Notes under the pieces: generated by a model
Told to the model about the DNA's origin: nothing
The model's input: only the letters and a program-made list of their open reading frames with translations
The model's database searches: none
Program-made: the position numbers and the translations under genes
Assembly: GCA_018713305.1 (NCBI GenBank)
Contig: DVFI01000124.1
Location: forward strand, 1 to 34,809
DNA: 34,809 bases
Origin: Candidatus Avichristensenella intestinipullorum
GTDB lineage: Bacteria > Bacillota > Clostridia > Christensenellales > Aristaeellaceae
Reading direction: 5' to 3'
Shown here: one piece after another, positions 15,540 to 22,917 of the stretch
Numbering within the stretch: the first letter of the stretch is position 1
Layout of the letters: every line of letters starts with the position of its first letter

Positions 15540-16469
15540 TTATTCTTTGACGGCGCCAATCAGGACGCCCTTGGCGAAATGGCGCTGCAGGAAGGGGTAC
15601 ACGCACATGATGGGCACCATGGCGCAGATGATGGTAGCCATGCGCAGCGCCATGGGCGGGGGCAGCTGCGCCCCGATATCCACCGCGCCAGTGCGCATCT
15701 GCGACATCATGGCCGAGTCGGTCAGCACGCGGCGCAGCACCCAGGCAAACGGCTGGAGGTTGGGCTTGGTGGCGATGTACATCATGTAGCTGTAATAATC
15801 GTTCCAGAATCCCACCGCAATGAACAGGCCCACCGCCGCCAGCATCGGCTTGGACAGGGGCAGGATGACCTGGAAGAATACGCGCACGTCGTTGCAGCCG
15901 TCGATGCGGGCGGCATCCTCCAGCTCTTTGGAGACGGAGTAGGAAAAGTAGTTGCGCATGATAATAAAGTACGTAATGCTCAGCCCATAGGGAAGCACCA
16001 TGACCCAGTAGGTGCGCAGCAGGCCCATGTTGACATAGAGGATGTAGGTGGGAATCAGGCCGCCGGCGAAGAACATGGTAAACACCGTCAGCACGTTGAG
16101 CAGCTTCATGCCAGGCACGTGCTCCTTGCTGACCGCATACGCCATCGTGGAGGTCACCAGCACGCTCAGGAAGGTGCCGATTACCGTCTTGGAAGCCGAA
16201 ATCCACAGGCTGTTGACAAAGGAGGAGTTTTCAAAAATCATCTTGTAGTACTGAAAATCCACGCCGCCGTTCGGCCACAGCAGCGCGCCGCCCTTGACAA
16301 ACTCCTCGTAAGGCGTCACGGAGGCGATCAGCACGTACCACATCGGGTAGAAGCAGATCAGCGCAAAGAGGACGCAAAAAGCGATGACGAACACATCGTA
16401 GAAGTTGAAGCCAAGCACCTGCACCATGGTCTTCCTGGGATGTTTCGGATACGATACCGTCTTGTCCAC
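15540..16469 (-). CDS. CUT1 ABC transporter permease (LplC/YtcP type), operon 1
   Basis: A 309-residue inner-membrane permease with about six transmembrane segments. The EAA loop that docks the ATPase is visible as EDAARIDGCNDVRVFFQVILP in the middle (E-x-A-x-x-D-G form). The N-terminal segment FYDVFVIAFCVLFALICFYP and the C-terminus ICAMVPIMCVYPFLQRHF are typical of this branch. The chosen start is GTG at 16469, preceded at 9 nt by a strong GAGGAGGG site that overlaps the upstream permease stop; an ATG at 16502 would begin inside that gene. It pairs with the LplB-type permease (16483-17469). No ATPase gene is present, so a shared MsmX-like ATPase elsewhere is expected. Confidence 0.9.
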   Translation of the reverse strand: MDKTVSYPKHPRKTMVQVLGFNFYDVFVIAFCVLFALICFYPMWYVLIASVTPYEEFVKGGALLWPNGGVDFQYYKMIFENSSFVNSLWISASKTVIGTFLSVLVTSTMAYAVSKEHVPGMKLLNVLTVFTMFFAGGLIPTYILYVNMGLLRTYWVMVLPYGLSITYFIIMRNYFSYSVSKELEDAARIDGCNDVRVFFQVILPLSKPMLAAVGLFIAVGFWNDYYSYMMYIATKPNLQPFAWVLRRVLTDSAMMSQMRTGAVDIGAQLPPPMALRMATIICAMVPIMCVYPFLQRHFAKGVLIGAVKE

Positions 16470-16482
16470 GCTCTTTCCCTCC

Positions 16483-17469
16483 TCAGAAGATGCCCATGAC
16501 ATCCATTTTTTTGACGAAACGGTTGGTAAAGGCCAGCGCGATGAGACCCATGACGTTCAACAGCAGGTTCGCCGCCGTGGAAATCTCAAACTCGCCGCCG
16601 CCGCCCAGGCTGATGCGGTAAATGTAGGTGGACAGCACGTCGCCGGTGGAGAGCACGAAGTTGTTGTAAAGGTTGTACACCTGGTCAAAGTTGGACAGGA
16701 ACAGCTGCGAGATGTTGAGCAGGAACATCACCGCCACGCTGGGCATAATCCTGGGCAGGGTAATGTGGAACATCATGTCCCGCCGGTTTGCGCCGTCCAT
16801 CGCGGCCGCTTCGTACAGCGACAAATCCACGCTCGCCACGGCGGCCAGGTAGATAATCGTCGAGTAGCCCGCGGTTTTGATGATGTTGGTGACGACCAGG
16901 ATGCCGCGGAACAGGTCCGGTCGTTTCATAAAGTCAATGGGTTCGCCGCCCAGGGACATGATCACCTGGTTGACCACGCCGCCCACGTCGCCCGGCACCG
17001 GCGCCTGCAGGAAGACCTGCACCAGGCCCGCGAAGATGACCCAGGACAGGAAGTACGGCAGGTATACGCAGGTTTGCACCACGCTCTTGAGCGGCTTGCA
17101 CTGCACCTCGTTAATCATCAGCGCCAGAAACACGTTGAAGGTGAAGCCGAAAATCAGGTTATAAATGTTGATGATAACCGTATTTTTGAACGCCTGGATG
17201 AACGCGGGGTCGGAAAACAGCTCCCGGTAATGCGCCAGGCCCACCCACGGGCTGCCCATGATGCCCTTGTTCATCTTAAAGTCCTTGAAGGCCAGCACCA
17301 CGCCGTACATCGGCGCGTAGCTGAAGACGAGCAGGAACACAAGACCGGGGATAGCCAGCAGATAAATGAACCAGTACTTCCGGACGGACGTGCGGAACCT
17401 GGCAGCCAGCGACGGCTGCGGTCCCCCGACGGCCCCCTTGGCTTTGACGACTCCCGCATACTCGGGCAT
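16483..17469 (-). CDS. CUT1 ABC transporter permease (LplB/YteP type), operon 1
   Basis: A 328-residue permease, first gene of operon 1. The N-terminal signature KYWFIYLLAIPGLVFLLVFSYAPMYG and FKDFKMNKGIMGSPWVGL identify the LplB group. The EAA loop is EAAAMDGANRRDMMFHITLP, and the C-terminus holds STGDVLSTYIYRISL. Six transmembrane segments are expected. The ATG at 17469 has GGAGGG 6 nt upstream; a GTG at 17484 would overlap that site. The leader from the predicted transcript start is about 125 nt and carries two AT-rich operator-like sites. It is clearly paralogous to the operon 2 permease at 25627-26601. Confidence 0.92.
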   Translation of the reverse strand: MPEYAGVVKAKGAVGGPQPSLAARFRTSVRKYWFIYLLAIPGLVFLLVFSYAPMYGVVLAFKDFKMNKGIMGSPWVGLAHYRELFSDPAFIQAFKNTVIINIYNLIFGFTFNVFLALMINEVQCKPLKSVVQTCVYLPYFLSWVIFAGLVQVFLQAPVPGDVGGVVNQVIMSLGGEPIDFMKRPDLFRGILVVTNIIKTAGYSTIIYLAAVASVDLSLYEAAAMDGANRRDMMFHITLPRIMPSVAVMFLLNISQLFLSNFDQVYNLYNNFVLSTGDVLSTYIYRISLGGGGEFEISTAANLLLNVMGLIALAFTNRFVKKMDVMGIF

Positions 17470-17488
17470 GGCGCATCCCTCCACCTTA

Positions 17489-17503
17489 TTATTACTAATA
17501 TAA
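17489..17503 (-). promoter_or_regulatory. Operator-like site 3 of operon 1, close to the first start codon
   Basis: The plus strand reads TTATTACTAATATAA, containing CTAATAT (17495-17501). It lies 20 nt before the start codon at 17469 and 101 nt downstream of the -10 box. The matching place in operon 2 (102 nt from its -10 box) holds the palindrome TTATTAGCTAATAA. Confidence 0.6.
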
Positions 17504-17553
17504 CTTGGCTCGTTCTATGCCCTACACGCCAGTTGCTTGTCTTATTTCTGTGA

Positions 17554-17561
17554 TTATTAGC
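17554..17561 (-). promoter_or_regulatory. Operator-like site 2 of operon 1
   Basis: TTATTAGC on the plus strand (GCTAATAA on the transcribed orientation). The gap to the -10 box is 41 nt, identical to the gap in operon 2 at 26689-26696, while most bases between are not conserved. This suggests a protein-binding half site. Confidence 0.6.
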
Positions 17562-17602
17562 AAGTTATTTCAAAACGCTTCCGAAATTCCTATCGCGCTT
17601 AT

Positions 17603-17631
17603 ACTATACCAGCAAACCCTTTAGCTGTCAA
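17603..17631 (-). promoter_or_regulatory. Sigma-A promoter of operon 1
   Basis: On the minus strand TTGACA (17626-17631) is followed by a 17-nt spacer and TATAGT (17603-17608), close to consensus and the best promoter in the window along with its operon 2 twin. Shared flanks with the twin include TTTGTGC before the -35 box, TTTGCTGG before the -10 box, and ATAGGAAT shortly after it. Transcription should begin near 17596 and serve all eight genes of operon 1. Confidence 0.88.
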
Positions 17632-17688
17632 GCACAAATAAACAGCCAAATGATGTTTTCTTTTTTCTGTTTTTATACCCGAAATAAT

Positions 17689-17732
17689 GAGGCTCATTAC
17701 TAATATTGACAATAATATTAGTAATGAGCCTC
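17689..17732. promoter_or_regulatory. Perfect 19-bp-arm inverted repeat, upstream operator of operon 1 and end of operon 2
   Basis: GAGGCTCATTACTAATATT (17689-17707) is repeated exactly in inverted orientation at 17714-17732 around a 6-nt spacer. Its core carries CTAATAT (17700-17706) and ATATTAG (17715-17721), centred 79.5 nt above the operon 1 -35 box; a similar pair is centred 79 nt above the operon 2 promoter. It also lies 35 nt past the last stop of operon 2 and would form a long RNA hairpin. It may therefore serve both as a regulator site and as a transcript end. Confidence 0.7.
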
Positions 17733-17739
17733 GCCGGCA

Positions 17740-17764
17740 GGCGGCGCCTTCCGGAGGCGCCGCC
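17740..17764 (-). terminator. Terminator-like hairpin at the end of operon 2
   Basis: GGCGGCGCCT (17740-17749) pairs perfectly with AGGCGCCGCC (17755-17764) around a 5-nt loop, 2 nt after the stop of the large Asp-box gene. No T run follows; the long AT-rich inverted repeat comes next. Together they probably form the end of the operon 2 transcript. Confidence 0.55.
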
Positions 17765-17766
17765 GC

Positions 17767-19584
17767 TCAGACATACCAGTCGGCCGCCGTCATGGGCTTC
17801 ACATCGCGCAGCGGGCACGGCGCATGCACGCTTTCTATCCAGCGCAGCGCGCCCCGCGCGTCCCTTCGGAGCGCCCCCGCGCGCAGCAGGCGCTCCTCTC
17901 CCTCTGGCGACAAAATGCCGGGCGCCAGCGCGCCGTCCCCGCCGGCAACCGCCCGCAGGGCTTCGCAGGCGCCGGGAAACGCGCGCAGGAAGTCCGGAGA
18001 AAGATAGAGCGTGCCGCCGGAAAAATAGGCGTCGTACGGGAAGGGGGTGCGCCGCCGGGGCGTAAGCGCCAGCACCGTCATTTCCGGCCCTTCGCAGGGC
18101 TGCACGCCGTGCGCGCCGGGATATGCCACGTCGGCATGATAGGCCAGATGGATATCGGCCACGCCGTCAAAGCAGGCCGCGTCCGCACAGGCGTAGCCCT
18201 CCGCGTCCGTCCGCGCCCGCACCTGGCACTCGGCGGCCGACTGCGGCAGGGTGTTTACGGTTCCGTCAGCGTTCCAGTATGTGCGGAAGCGGAACGTCAC
18301 CTCCTGGCCGGCAAACGGCGCGCCGTCGCGCAGCAGGCGCGCGCGAAAGCGATTCCGGTACTGCGCGCCGTCGGGCGAAAGCATCCGCTCCATCGTCAGG
18401 GAGGCGACCGCGGGCAGGCGGCATGCAGGGCGCAGCGCCTGCACGTCGATGCGCATATCCACCTCGCCAAAGGCGTTATCCCCGCCCACATGGCCGTACA
18501 GCGCCAGACGCCCGTCCGGCAGCTTCAGCAGGTATGGCTGGTACAGATGGGAATAGCCCGCCGGGGGTTCCAGCAGGCGCCAGTTTTCGCCATGGTCGTT
18601 GGAGACGGCATACCCTTTATTGCGGCGATAGCCGACCAACGCGGCCAGACGGTCGTCCCAGACAAGGGTTTCCGGCACATAGCCGCCCTGCGGATTCTCC
18701 CGCGGGTCCGCGGGCGCGCCCGCGCGCACCGTCAGCATCGCGCCGTGAATCCATCCGTCGGGCGAAGGGGTCACGAACTGCCGGCCCGTCGGGGTGCCCT
18801 GCACGTCGCCCGCGACAAACAGCAGCCTGCCGTCCGGCAGTTCCGCAAAATCAAACTCATGCGCGCCAATCCCCGGAAGGATGTAATGCGGTTCGCTGAA
18901 GGCGCAGCCGTCGCGCGTCGTCAGAAAAAACGGCTGAATTTTGCGGATATAGCTTTCGTCCGGCAGCATGGTGTTGCGCGTGGGGCGCGCCTCGCCTGGA
19001 CCCCAGGGCGTGCCGTAGAGGCTGGCCAGCACGACGATTTCGCCATTGCGCAGGCGGCGCACGCGCCACAGATAGGGCGCGCAGCCGTCCAGCAGGCGGC
19101 GAAGGTCCCGCCATGTCCGCCCGCCGTCCGTGCTTTCGCGCACGCGGATGCAATGCGCCCAGCCCGCGCCGCTTTCATTGCCGCGCGGCACGTCAAAGCC
19201 CAGGATGCGCCCGTCCGGAAAGCCCGCGCAGCACAGCGAGCCTTCTCTGCGCGGGCAGCGGCCCGTCACCGCAAAATGAACGCCGTCCCGGGAGCGCATG
19301 TACACGCGCCAGGAGCGCTTCCCGGGGTCGCCGCACTCCACCGAGCAATAGGACACCGGCACGCCCGCCGCCTCCGCAAGCTCCAGCCGCGGCGGCGTAT
19401 ATTCCGGGTTTTCCTCCTCGACGACCTCGTCAAAGGACAGCCCGACGGTGCCGTCTCCATAGGAAAAGGCCGTCGCCCATGCGGCAAAGCCGGGGCGCTG
19501 CTGCGGCCGGTACACGGTATGTTGGGCAAATTCGCCCCGCCAGGCAATGCGGTCGGATACGGCATCGGAAAAGCTTTCGGGCAT
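17767..19584 (-). CDS. Large sialidase-like Asp-box (BNR repeat) protein, cytoplasmic
   Basis: A 605-residue protein whose first ~400 residues look like a sialidase-type beta-propeller. Asp-box-like segments include RSRDGVHF, ESTDGGRTWRD and VSNDHGENWRL, each after a blade strand; PDGRLLFVAGD and PDGRLALYGHV are typical blade turns. Residues after about 400 form a further region (RFRARLLRDGAPFAGQEVTF..., then VTFRFRTYWNADGTVN) that resembles an Ig-like or beta-sandwich module. There is no signal peptide. It is the last gene of operon 2, preceded by AAGGAGAG and 21 nt from the aldo/keto reductase. It is only distantly like the operon 1 Asp-box protein. Its substrate is unknown, and true sialidase activity is not proven by these motifs. 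Confidence 0.75.
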   Translation of the reverse strand: MPESFSDAVSDRIAWRGEFAQHTVYRPQQRPGFAAWATAFSYGDGTVGLSFDEVVEEENPEYTPPRLELAEAAGVPVSYCSVECGDPGKRSWRVYMRSRDGVHFAVTGRCPRREGSLCCAGFPDGRILGFDVPRGNESGAGWAHCIRVRESTDGGRTWRDLRRLLDGCAPYLWRVRRLRNGEIVVLASLYGTPWGPGEARPTRNTMLPDESYIRKIQPFFLTTRDGCAFSEPHYILPGIGAHEFDFAELPDGRLLFVAGDVQGTPTGRQFVTPSPDGWIHGAMLTVRAGAPADPRENPQGGYVPETLVWDDRLAALVGYRRNKGYAVSNDHGENWRLLEPPAGYSHLYQPYLLKLPDGRLALYGHVGGDNAFGEVDMRIDVQALRPACRLPAVASLTMERMLSPDGAQYRNRFRARLLRDGAPFAGQEVTFRFRTYWNADGTVNTLPQSAAECQVRARTDAEGYACADAACFDGVADIHLAYHADVAYPGAHGVQPCEGPEMTVLALTPRRRTPFPYDAYFSGGTLYLSPDFLRAFPGACEALRAVAGGDGALAPGILSPEGEERLLRAGALRRDARGALRWIESVHAPCPLRDVKPMTAADWYV

Positions 19585-19605
19585 GCCTGCTCTCCTTTCC
19601 GCGCG

Positions 19606-20520
19606 TCAAAGCGCGCCCACGGCCTCGTCCAGCTGGTCCGGGCGCTTGACGCCCACCAGCGCGCTGACCACGGCCTGCTGCCGCAGCGCCCAGCGCAGGG
19701 CGTACTGCGCCATGGAAATGCCTTCGCGCCCCGCCGCTTCCTCGCAGCGGGCCAACAGCGCATGGGTTTCGTCGGTCACGGGCTTCATCCAGTCCGGCTT
19801 TTCGGCCATGCGGCTCCCTTCGGGCGCGTCCTGGCCCCGGCGGTATTTGCCCGTCAGCAGCCCGCCCTGCAGCACCTGATAGGGCACGACGCCGACATGC
19901 TCCCGCTCGCAGCAGGACAGCAGTCCGTCCGTCATCGCCGCGGTGTTGAGCAGGCTCAGCGCGGGCTGGCACATCGCGGGCGGAGCGACGCCCTCGTCGC
20001 GCGCTGCCTGCGCCAGCGCCTCCAGCTGCCCGGCGGTATAGTTGCTCACGCCCCAGGCGCGGACGGTGCCCGCCGCCAGCTCCCGCCCGATGGCGCGCAC
20101 GATATCATGGGGCGGCGTATGCGGGTCGTAGCGGTGCAGATAGTACAAATCCACATAATCCGTCGCCAGGCGCCGGAGGCTGCGGCGGAGCTGAACGCGT
20201 ATGGCGTCGGGGCTGGTGTTCTCGTCCTCGGGCAGCGGGCCGACCTTCATGCCGACCTTGGTCGCCAGCACAAATTCGCCCCGGCGGCCCTGCATGGCGC
20301 GCCCCAGGATTTCCTCCGCGACGCCGCCCGCGCTGCCCGCCACGCGCCGGTAGCCCTCGTACATGTTGGCCGTGTCCACGAAATTGATCCCATGCTCGTC
20401 CAGGGCGTAGCGCGTCAGGCGCACGGCGTCCTCCTGCGCGACCGGGCTGCCGAAGGTCATGGTGCCCAGGCAGAGCCTGCTGATGCGGATATCCGTTCCG
20501 GGAATGTGCATATACTGCAT
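19606..20520 (-). CDS. Aldo/keto reductase
   Basis: A 304-residue NAD(P)H-dependent aldo/keto reductase with the (beta/alpha)8 fold. The catalytic tetrad is complete: D49 (NFVDTA), Y54 (ANMYEG), K88 (LATKVG) and H129 (YYLHRYD). The opening IPGTDIRISRLCLGTMTFG and the later VSNYTAGQLEAL and GVSN-type substrate strand place it with the YghZ/YajO-like oxidoreductases. It should reduce or oxidise a sugar carbonyl in the cytoplasm. An AGAGGAGA site precedes the ATG at 20520, 21 nt after the lyase gene. Its place between a NanA-like lyase and an Asp-box protein suggests processing of the released keto or aldehyde fragment. Confidence 0.93.
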   Translation of the reverse strand: MQYMHIPGTDIRISRLCLGTMTFGSPVAQEDAVRLTRYALDEHGINFVDTANMYEGYRRVAGSAGGVAEEILGRAMQGRRGEFVLATKVGMKVGPLPEDENTSPDAIRVQLRRSLRRLATDYVDLYYLHRYDPHTPPHDIVRAIGRELAAGTVRAWGVSNYTAGQLEALAQAARDEGVAPPAMCQPALSLLNTAAMTDGLLSCCEREHVGVVPYQVLQGGLLTGKYRRGQDAPEGSRMAEKPDWMKPVTDETHALLARCEEAAGREGISMAQYALRWALRQQAVVSALVGVKRPDQLDEAVGAL

Positions 20521-20541
20521 GGCGTCATTCTCCTCTTTGTT

Positions 20542-21438
20542 CTATGGCCGCGCCGCTTCCTCCAGCCGGCGGAGCCTGCGCAGCAAATCGTCCAGCGCAT
20601 CGGAAGGCACCTTGCCCGGATGCCACGCGCTGGGCCGCCTGAAGCAGCGCCCGGCAAATCCTCTGGCGCGCATGAGCTCTTCGAAGGCATCCAGAACTCC
20701 CCAGCGCCAGCACTGCGCCAGAAAGGCGGTAAAATCGTTCGCCACGTCGCGCACGGCGTCCGCCTGCCCCGCGCGCACGCTGGCGAACACCTTTTCGTAC
20801 AGGCCGGGCAGCAGGTTCGCCCAGGTGCCGATGCAGCCGTCCGCGCCGTAGAGCAGGCCGGGCAGCAGCAGCTCGTCAAAGCCGGAATATACCACCTTTT
20901 CGGGACAGGCCAGCTTCACGCAGCGCAGCAGAAACAGGTTCCAGTCGCTCATCTTGATGCCGACAACGCCGGGAATGTCCAGCAGCGCGCGCAGGTTATC
21001 CAGATTCGCCGTCATGCCGGTCACGCCGGGAATATAGTAGACGATGACCTTTGCGCCCGTGGCGGCCAGCGCGCGGTAGTAGGCGGCCACCTCCGGCCAG
21101 TCCTTGCGGGGCGGAATGCTGGCGACGGCGTCCGCGCCCAGGTCCGCGGCCTGCTGCGCCAGCGCAACGGCCAGGCGCTGGCTGGTCTGGCCCACATGCA
21201 CAACGGCCAGCCGGCCGGCCGCCTTCAGCCGGGGCACGAGCAGCGCGGCGATATCCAGGCGCTCCTGCTGGGTCAGGTTGGCGGCATCGCCCGTACCGCC
21301 GTTGAGATAAAGCCCGGAAATGCCCGTGCGCATCAGGCGGTCCATATTGCGCTCCAGCGCGTCCCGGTCCAGTCCGTCGTCCTCCCGGCAGGGATTGACA
21401 AGGGGCGCCACCACGCCCTCAAATTGCGTCCTTTCCAT
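20542..21438 (-). CDS. DapA/NanA-family aldolase (N-acetylneuraminate lyase-like)
   Basis: A 298-residue class I aldolase or lyase of the dihydrodipicolinate synthase family. The Schiff-base lysine is K162 in VGIKMSD, the catalytic tyrosine is Y134 or Y135 in VIVYYIPGVTGMT, and the carboxylate-binding loop is LYLNGGTGD (residues 43-51). The YIPGVTG and NGGTGD forms are nearer to N-acetylneuraminate lyase and 2-keto-3-deoxy sugar acid aldolases than to DapA. It should cleave a 2-keto sugar acid to pyruvate and an aldehyde. The start is uncertain: ATG 21438 (12 nt from GGAGG) is preferred to ATG 21450, which abuts the GGAGG. A terminator-like hairpin lies immediately upstream. Confidence 0.88.
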   Translation of the reverse strand: MERTQFEGVVAPLVNPCREDDGLDRDALERNMDRLMRTGISGLYLNGGTGDAANLTQQERLDIAALLVPRLKAAGRLAVVHVGQTSQRLAVALAQQAADLGADAVASIPPRKDWPEVAAYYRALAATGAKVIVYYIPGVTGMTANLDNLRALLDIPGVVGIKMSDWNLFLLRCVKLACPEKVVYSGFDELLLPGLLYGADGCIGTWANLLPGLYEKVFASVRAGQADAVRDVANDFTAFLAQCWRWGVLDAFEELMRARGFAGRCFRRPSAWHPGKVPSDALDDLLRRLRRLEEAARP

Positions 21439-21461
21439 CAACGGCCGCATCCTCCTTTCCG

Positions 21462-21526
21462 AAAAAGGGGCCGAAAAGCCCGGCGCGCCGCTCCGCAGGG
21501 AGCACGGGTCGCCGCCCTTTCGGCCC
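21462..21526 (-). terminator. Terminator-like hairpin between the DegT and lyase genes
   Basis: On the minus strand GGGCCGAAA (21518-21526) pairs with TTTCGGCCC (21468-21476), enclosing a smaller GC-rich hairpin, and a T5 run follows at 21462-21466. The structure ends just before the lyase ribosome binding site. It could reduce transcription into the last three genes of operon 2 or serve as an attenuator. Confidence 0.55.
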
Positions 21527-21540
21527 GAAACCGCCTGTCT

Positions 21541-22773
21541 TCAGCCGCGCAGCTCCTTGACCGCGGCTATCAGCCCTTCGCACATGATGCGCATGCTTTC
21601 CTCGTCGATGCCGCACCACCACGGGAAGGAGAAGCTGTTGTCCCACCAGGCGTCCAGCACGGGGCAGTCGTATGCGCCAAACCCCTTCTTCTGGAAGAGC
21701 GGGTAGCGGTACAGCGGGTAATACTGCACGATGGCGCGCACGCCATATTTGCTTGTCAGCACGTCCAGCAAATCATTGCGCGTCTTGCCATAGGCGCTGC
21801 CGTCGTAGTGCATGATATACTGATGCACCACATAGCGTCCTCCTTCGACAATGGACGGGAAGGAGATTTCCGGCACGTCCTTGAGCCACTCGCGGATGCG
21901 CCGGTCCTGGCTGATGAGGATTTCGTTGTTGGCAATGACGCTTTTGAGCTGCTCGGAGCCCAGCGCGCACTGCGCCTCGCCCAGGCAGAAGTTCTGCGGC
22001 CAGCGATCCTCCAGGAATTCGTCCACGTTGCTCATCGCCGGCACCCAGTAGCGCTCGCGCTCGCCCTGGAAGGCGCACAGGCCGTTATGGCGGATGCCGG
22101 GCACGTTATGGGCAATCTGGTCGTCGTTGCAGACGAACATGCCGCCCTCGCCCAGCGTCGTCATGGTCTTGGCCGCATGGAAGCTGAAGCAGCCAAAGTC
22201 GCCGAACGTGCCGACATGCTGCCCGTCGATGCGGCAGTCCAGGGCCTGCGCGCAGTCCTCCACGACCTTCACGCCGTGGCGGCGGGCAATGTCCATGATG
22301 CGCTTCATATCGCAGGGAATGCCCAGCAGATGCACGGGCACGACGGCCTTTGTCCTGGGCGTAATTTTGCGCTCAAAGTCGTCGGGGTCCAGGGTCCAGG
22401 TGTCCGGATGAATGTCCGCCCAGACGATTTTCGCGCCCAAATCGCCGAAGGGAATGGCGGTCGCGCAGTAGGTGTAGGCGGGGATAATCACCTCGTCGCC
22501 GGGGTGAATATGGCAGAAAATGGCCGCGAGCTTCAGCGCGTTGGTGCAGTTGTTGACGCCGAAGGCGTACTTGGCGCCCACGAAGGCGGCGAAGTCCTTT
22601 TCAAACTGTTCCAGGTGCTTTCCCTGGGTCTGGCCCTCGGCGTGGCGCATCACGTCCACCACCGCCTGAATCTCCGCCTCCGTATAGGGGTGCTGCATCT
22701 GCGGGAAGATGACGCGATAGCCCTCTACCCTGCCGCGCCCGGAGGGATCGGACAATTTTGCTGTCTGTGGCAT
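21541..22773 (-). CDS. DegT/DnrJ/EryC1/StrS-family PLP aminotransferase
   Basis: A 410-residue sugar aminotransferase of the DegT/StrS group. The PLP lysine is K202 in SFHAAKTMTTLGEGG, the cofactor-binding aspartate is D173 in VVEDCAQALDC, and the AFGVNNCTNAL motif (70-80) binds the PLP phosphate. These enzymes exchange an amino group between a keto sugar and glutamate. Most act in biosynthesis of amino sugars, but here the gene lies in an import and catabolism operon, next to a NanA-like lyase, so a degradative direction is plausible. A GGAGG site precedes the ATG at 22773; a 144-nt gap with a strong hairpin separates it from the binding-protein gene. Confidence 0.92.
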   Translation of the reverse strand: MPQTAKLSDPSGRGRVEGYRVIFPQMQHPYTEAEIQAVVDVMRHAEGQTQGKHLEQFEKDFAAFVGAKYAFGVNNCTNALKLAAIFCHIHPGDEVIIPAYTYCATAIPFGDLGAKIVWADIHPDTWTLDPDDFERKITPRTKAVVPVHLLGIPCDMKRIMDIARRHGVKVVEDCAQALDCRIDGQHVGTFGDFGCFSFHAAKTMTTLGEGGMFVCNDDQIAHNVPGIRHNGLCAFQGERERYWVPAMSNVDEFLEDRWPQNFCLGEAQCALGSEQLKSVIANNEILISQDRRIREWLKDVPEISFPSIVEGGRYVVHQYIMHYDGSAYGKTRNDLLDVLTSKYGVRAIVQYYPLYRYPLFQKKGFGAYDCPVLDAWWDNSFSFPWWCGIDEESMRIMCEGLIAAVKELRG

Positions 22774-22861
22774 AGCGGGTTCCTCCTACTGGTATCAAAG
22801 ATGGGAATCGTCAACGGCCGGTCGTGTGCCCCGCCCGCCGTCCTGCCGGCAGCGGGACATG

Positions 22862-22893
22862 CGCCGCGCGCCCTGCGGGCAGAGCGCGCGGCG
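22862..22893 (-). terminator. Intra-operon hairpin after the operon 2 binding-protein gene
   Basis: CGCCGCGCGC (22862-22871) pairs perfectly with GCGCGCGGCG (22884-22893) around a 12-nt loop. There is no T run. Its place right after the binding-protein gene mirrors the hairpin after the operon 1 binding-protein gene and fits mRNA stabilisation or partial termination. Confidence 0.5.
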
Positions 22894-22917
22894 GGAAAGG
22901 AACGGAAGGAATGCGTG

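Noticed and set aside
13741-16206. Long version of the operon 1 binding protein (821 codons)
   Set aside because: The extension is inside the permease gene in another frame; the signal peptide and AGGAGG site set the start at 15477.
17689-17732. Terminal repeats of an insertion sequence
   Set aside because: The two arms are only 6 nt apart, with no transposase gene or target-site duplication.
17767-19584. Naming the Asp-box proteins sialidase (NanH)
   Set aside because: Asp boxes mark the fold, not the reaction. The arginine triad could not be confirmed, and neither protein has an export signal.
20542-21438. Calling the lyase DapA (lysine biosynthesis)
   Set aside because: Neighbouring genes are for sugar import and processing, and the carboxylate loop and tyrosine region look more like N-acetylneuraminate lyase or keto-sugar-acid aldolases.
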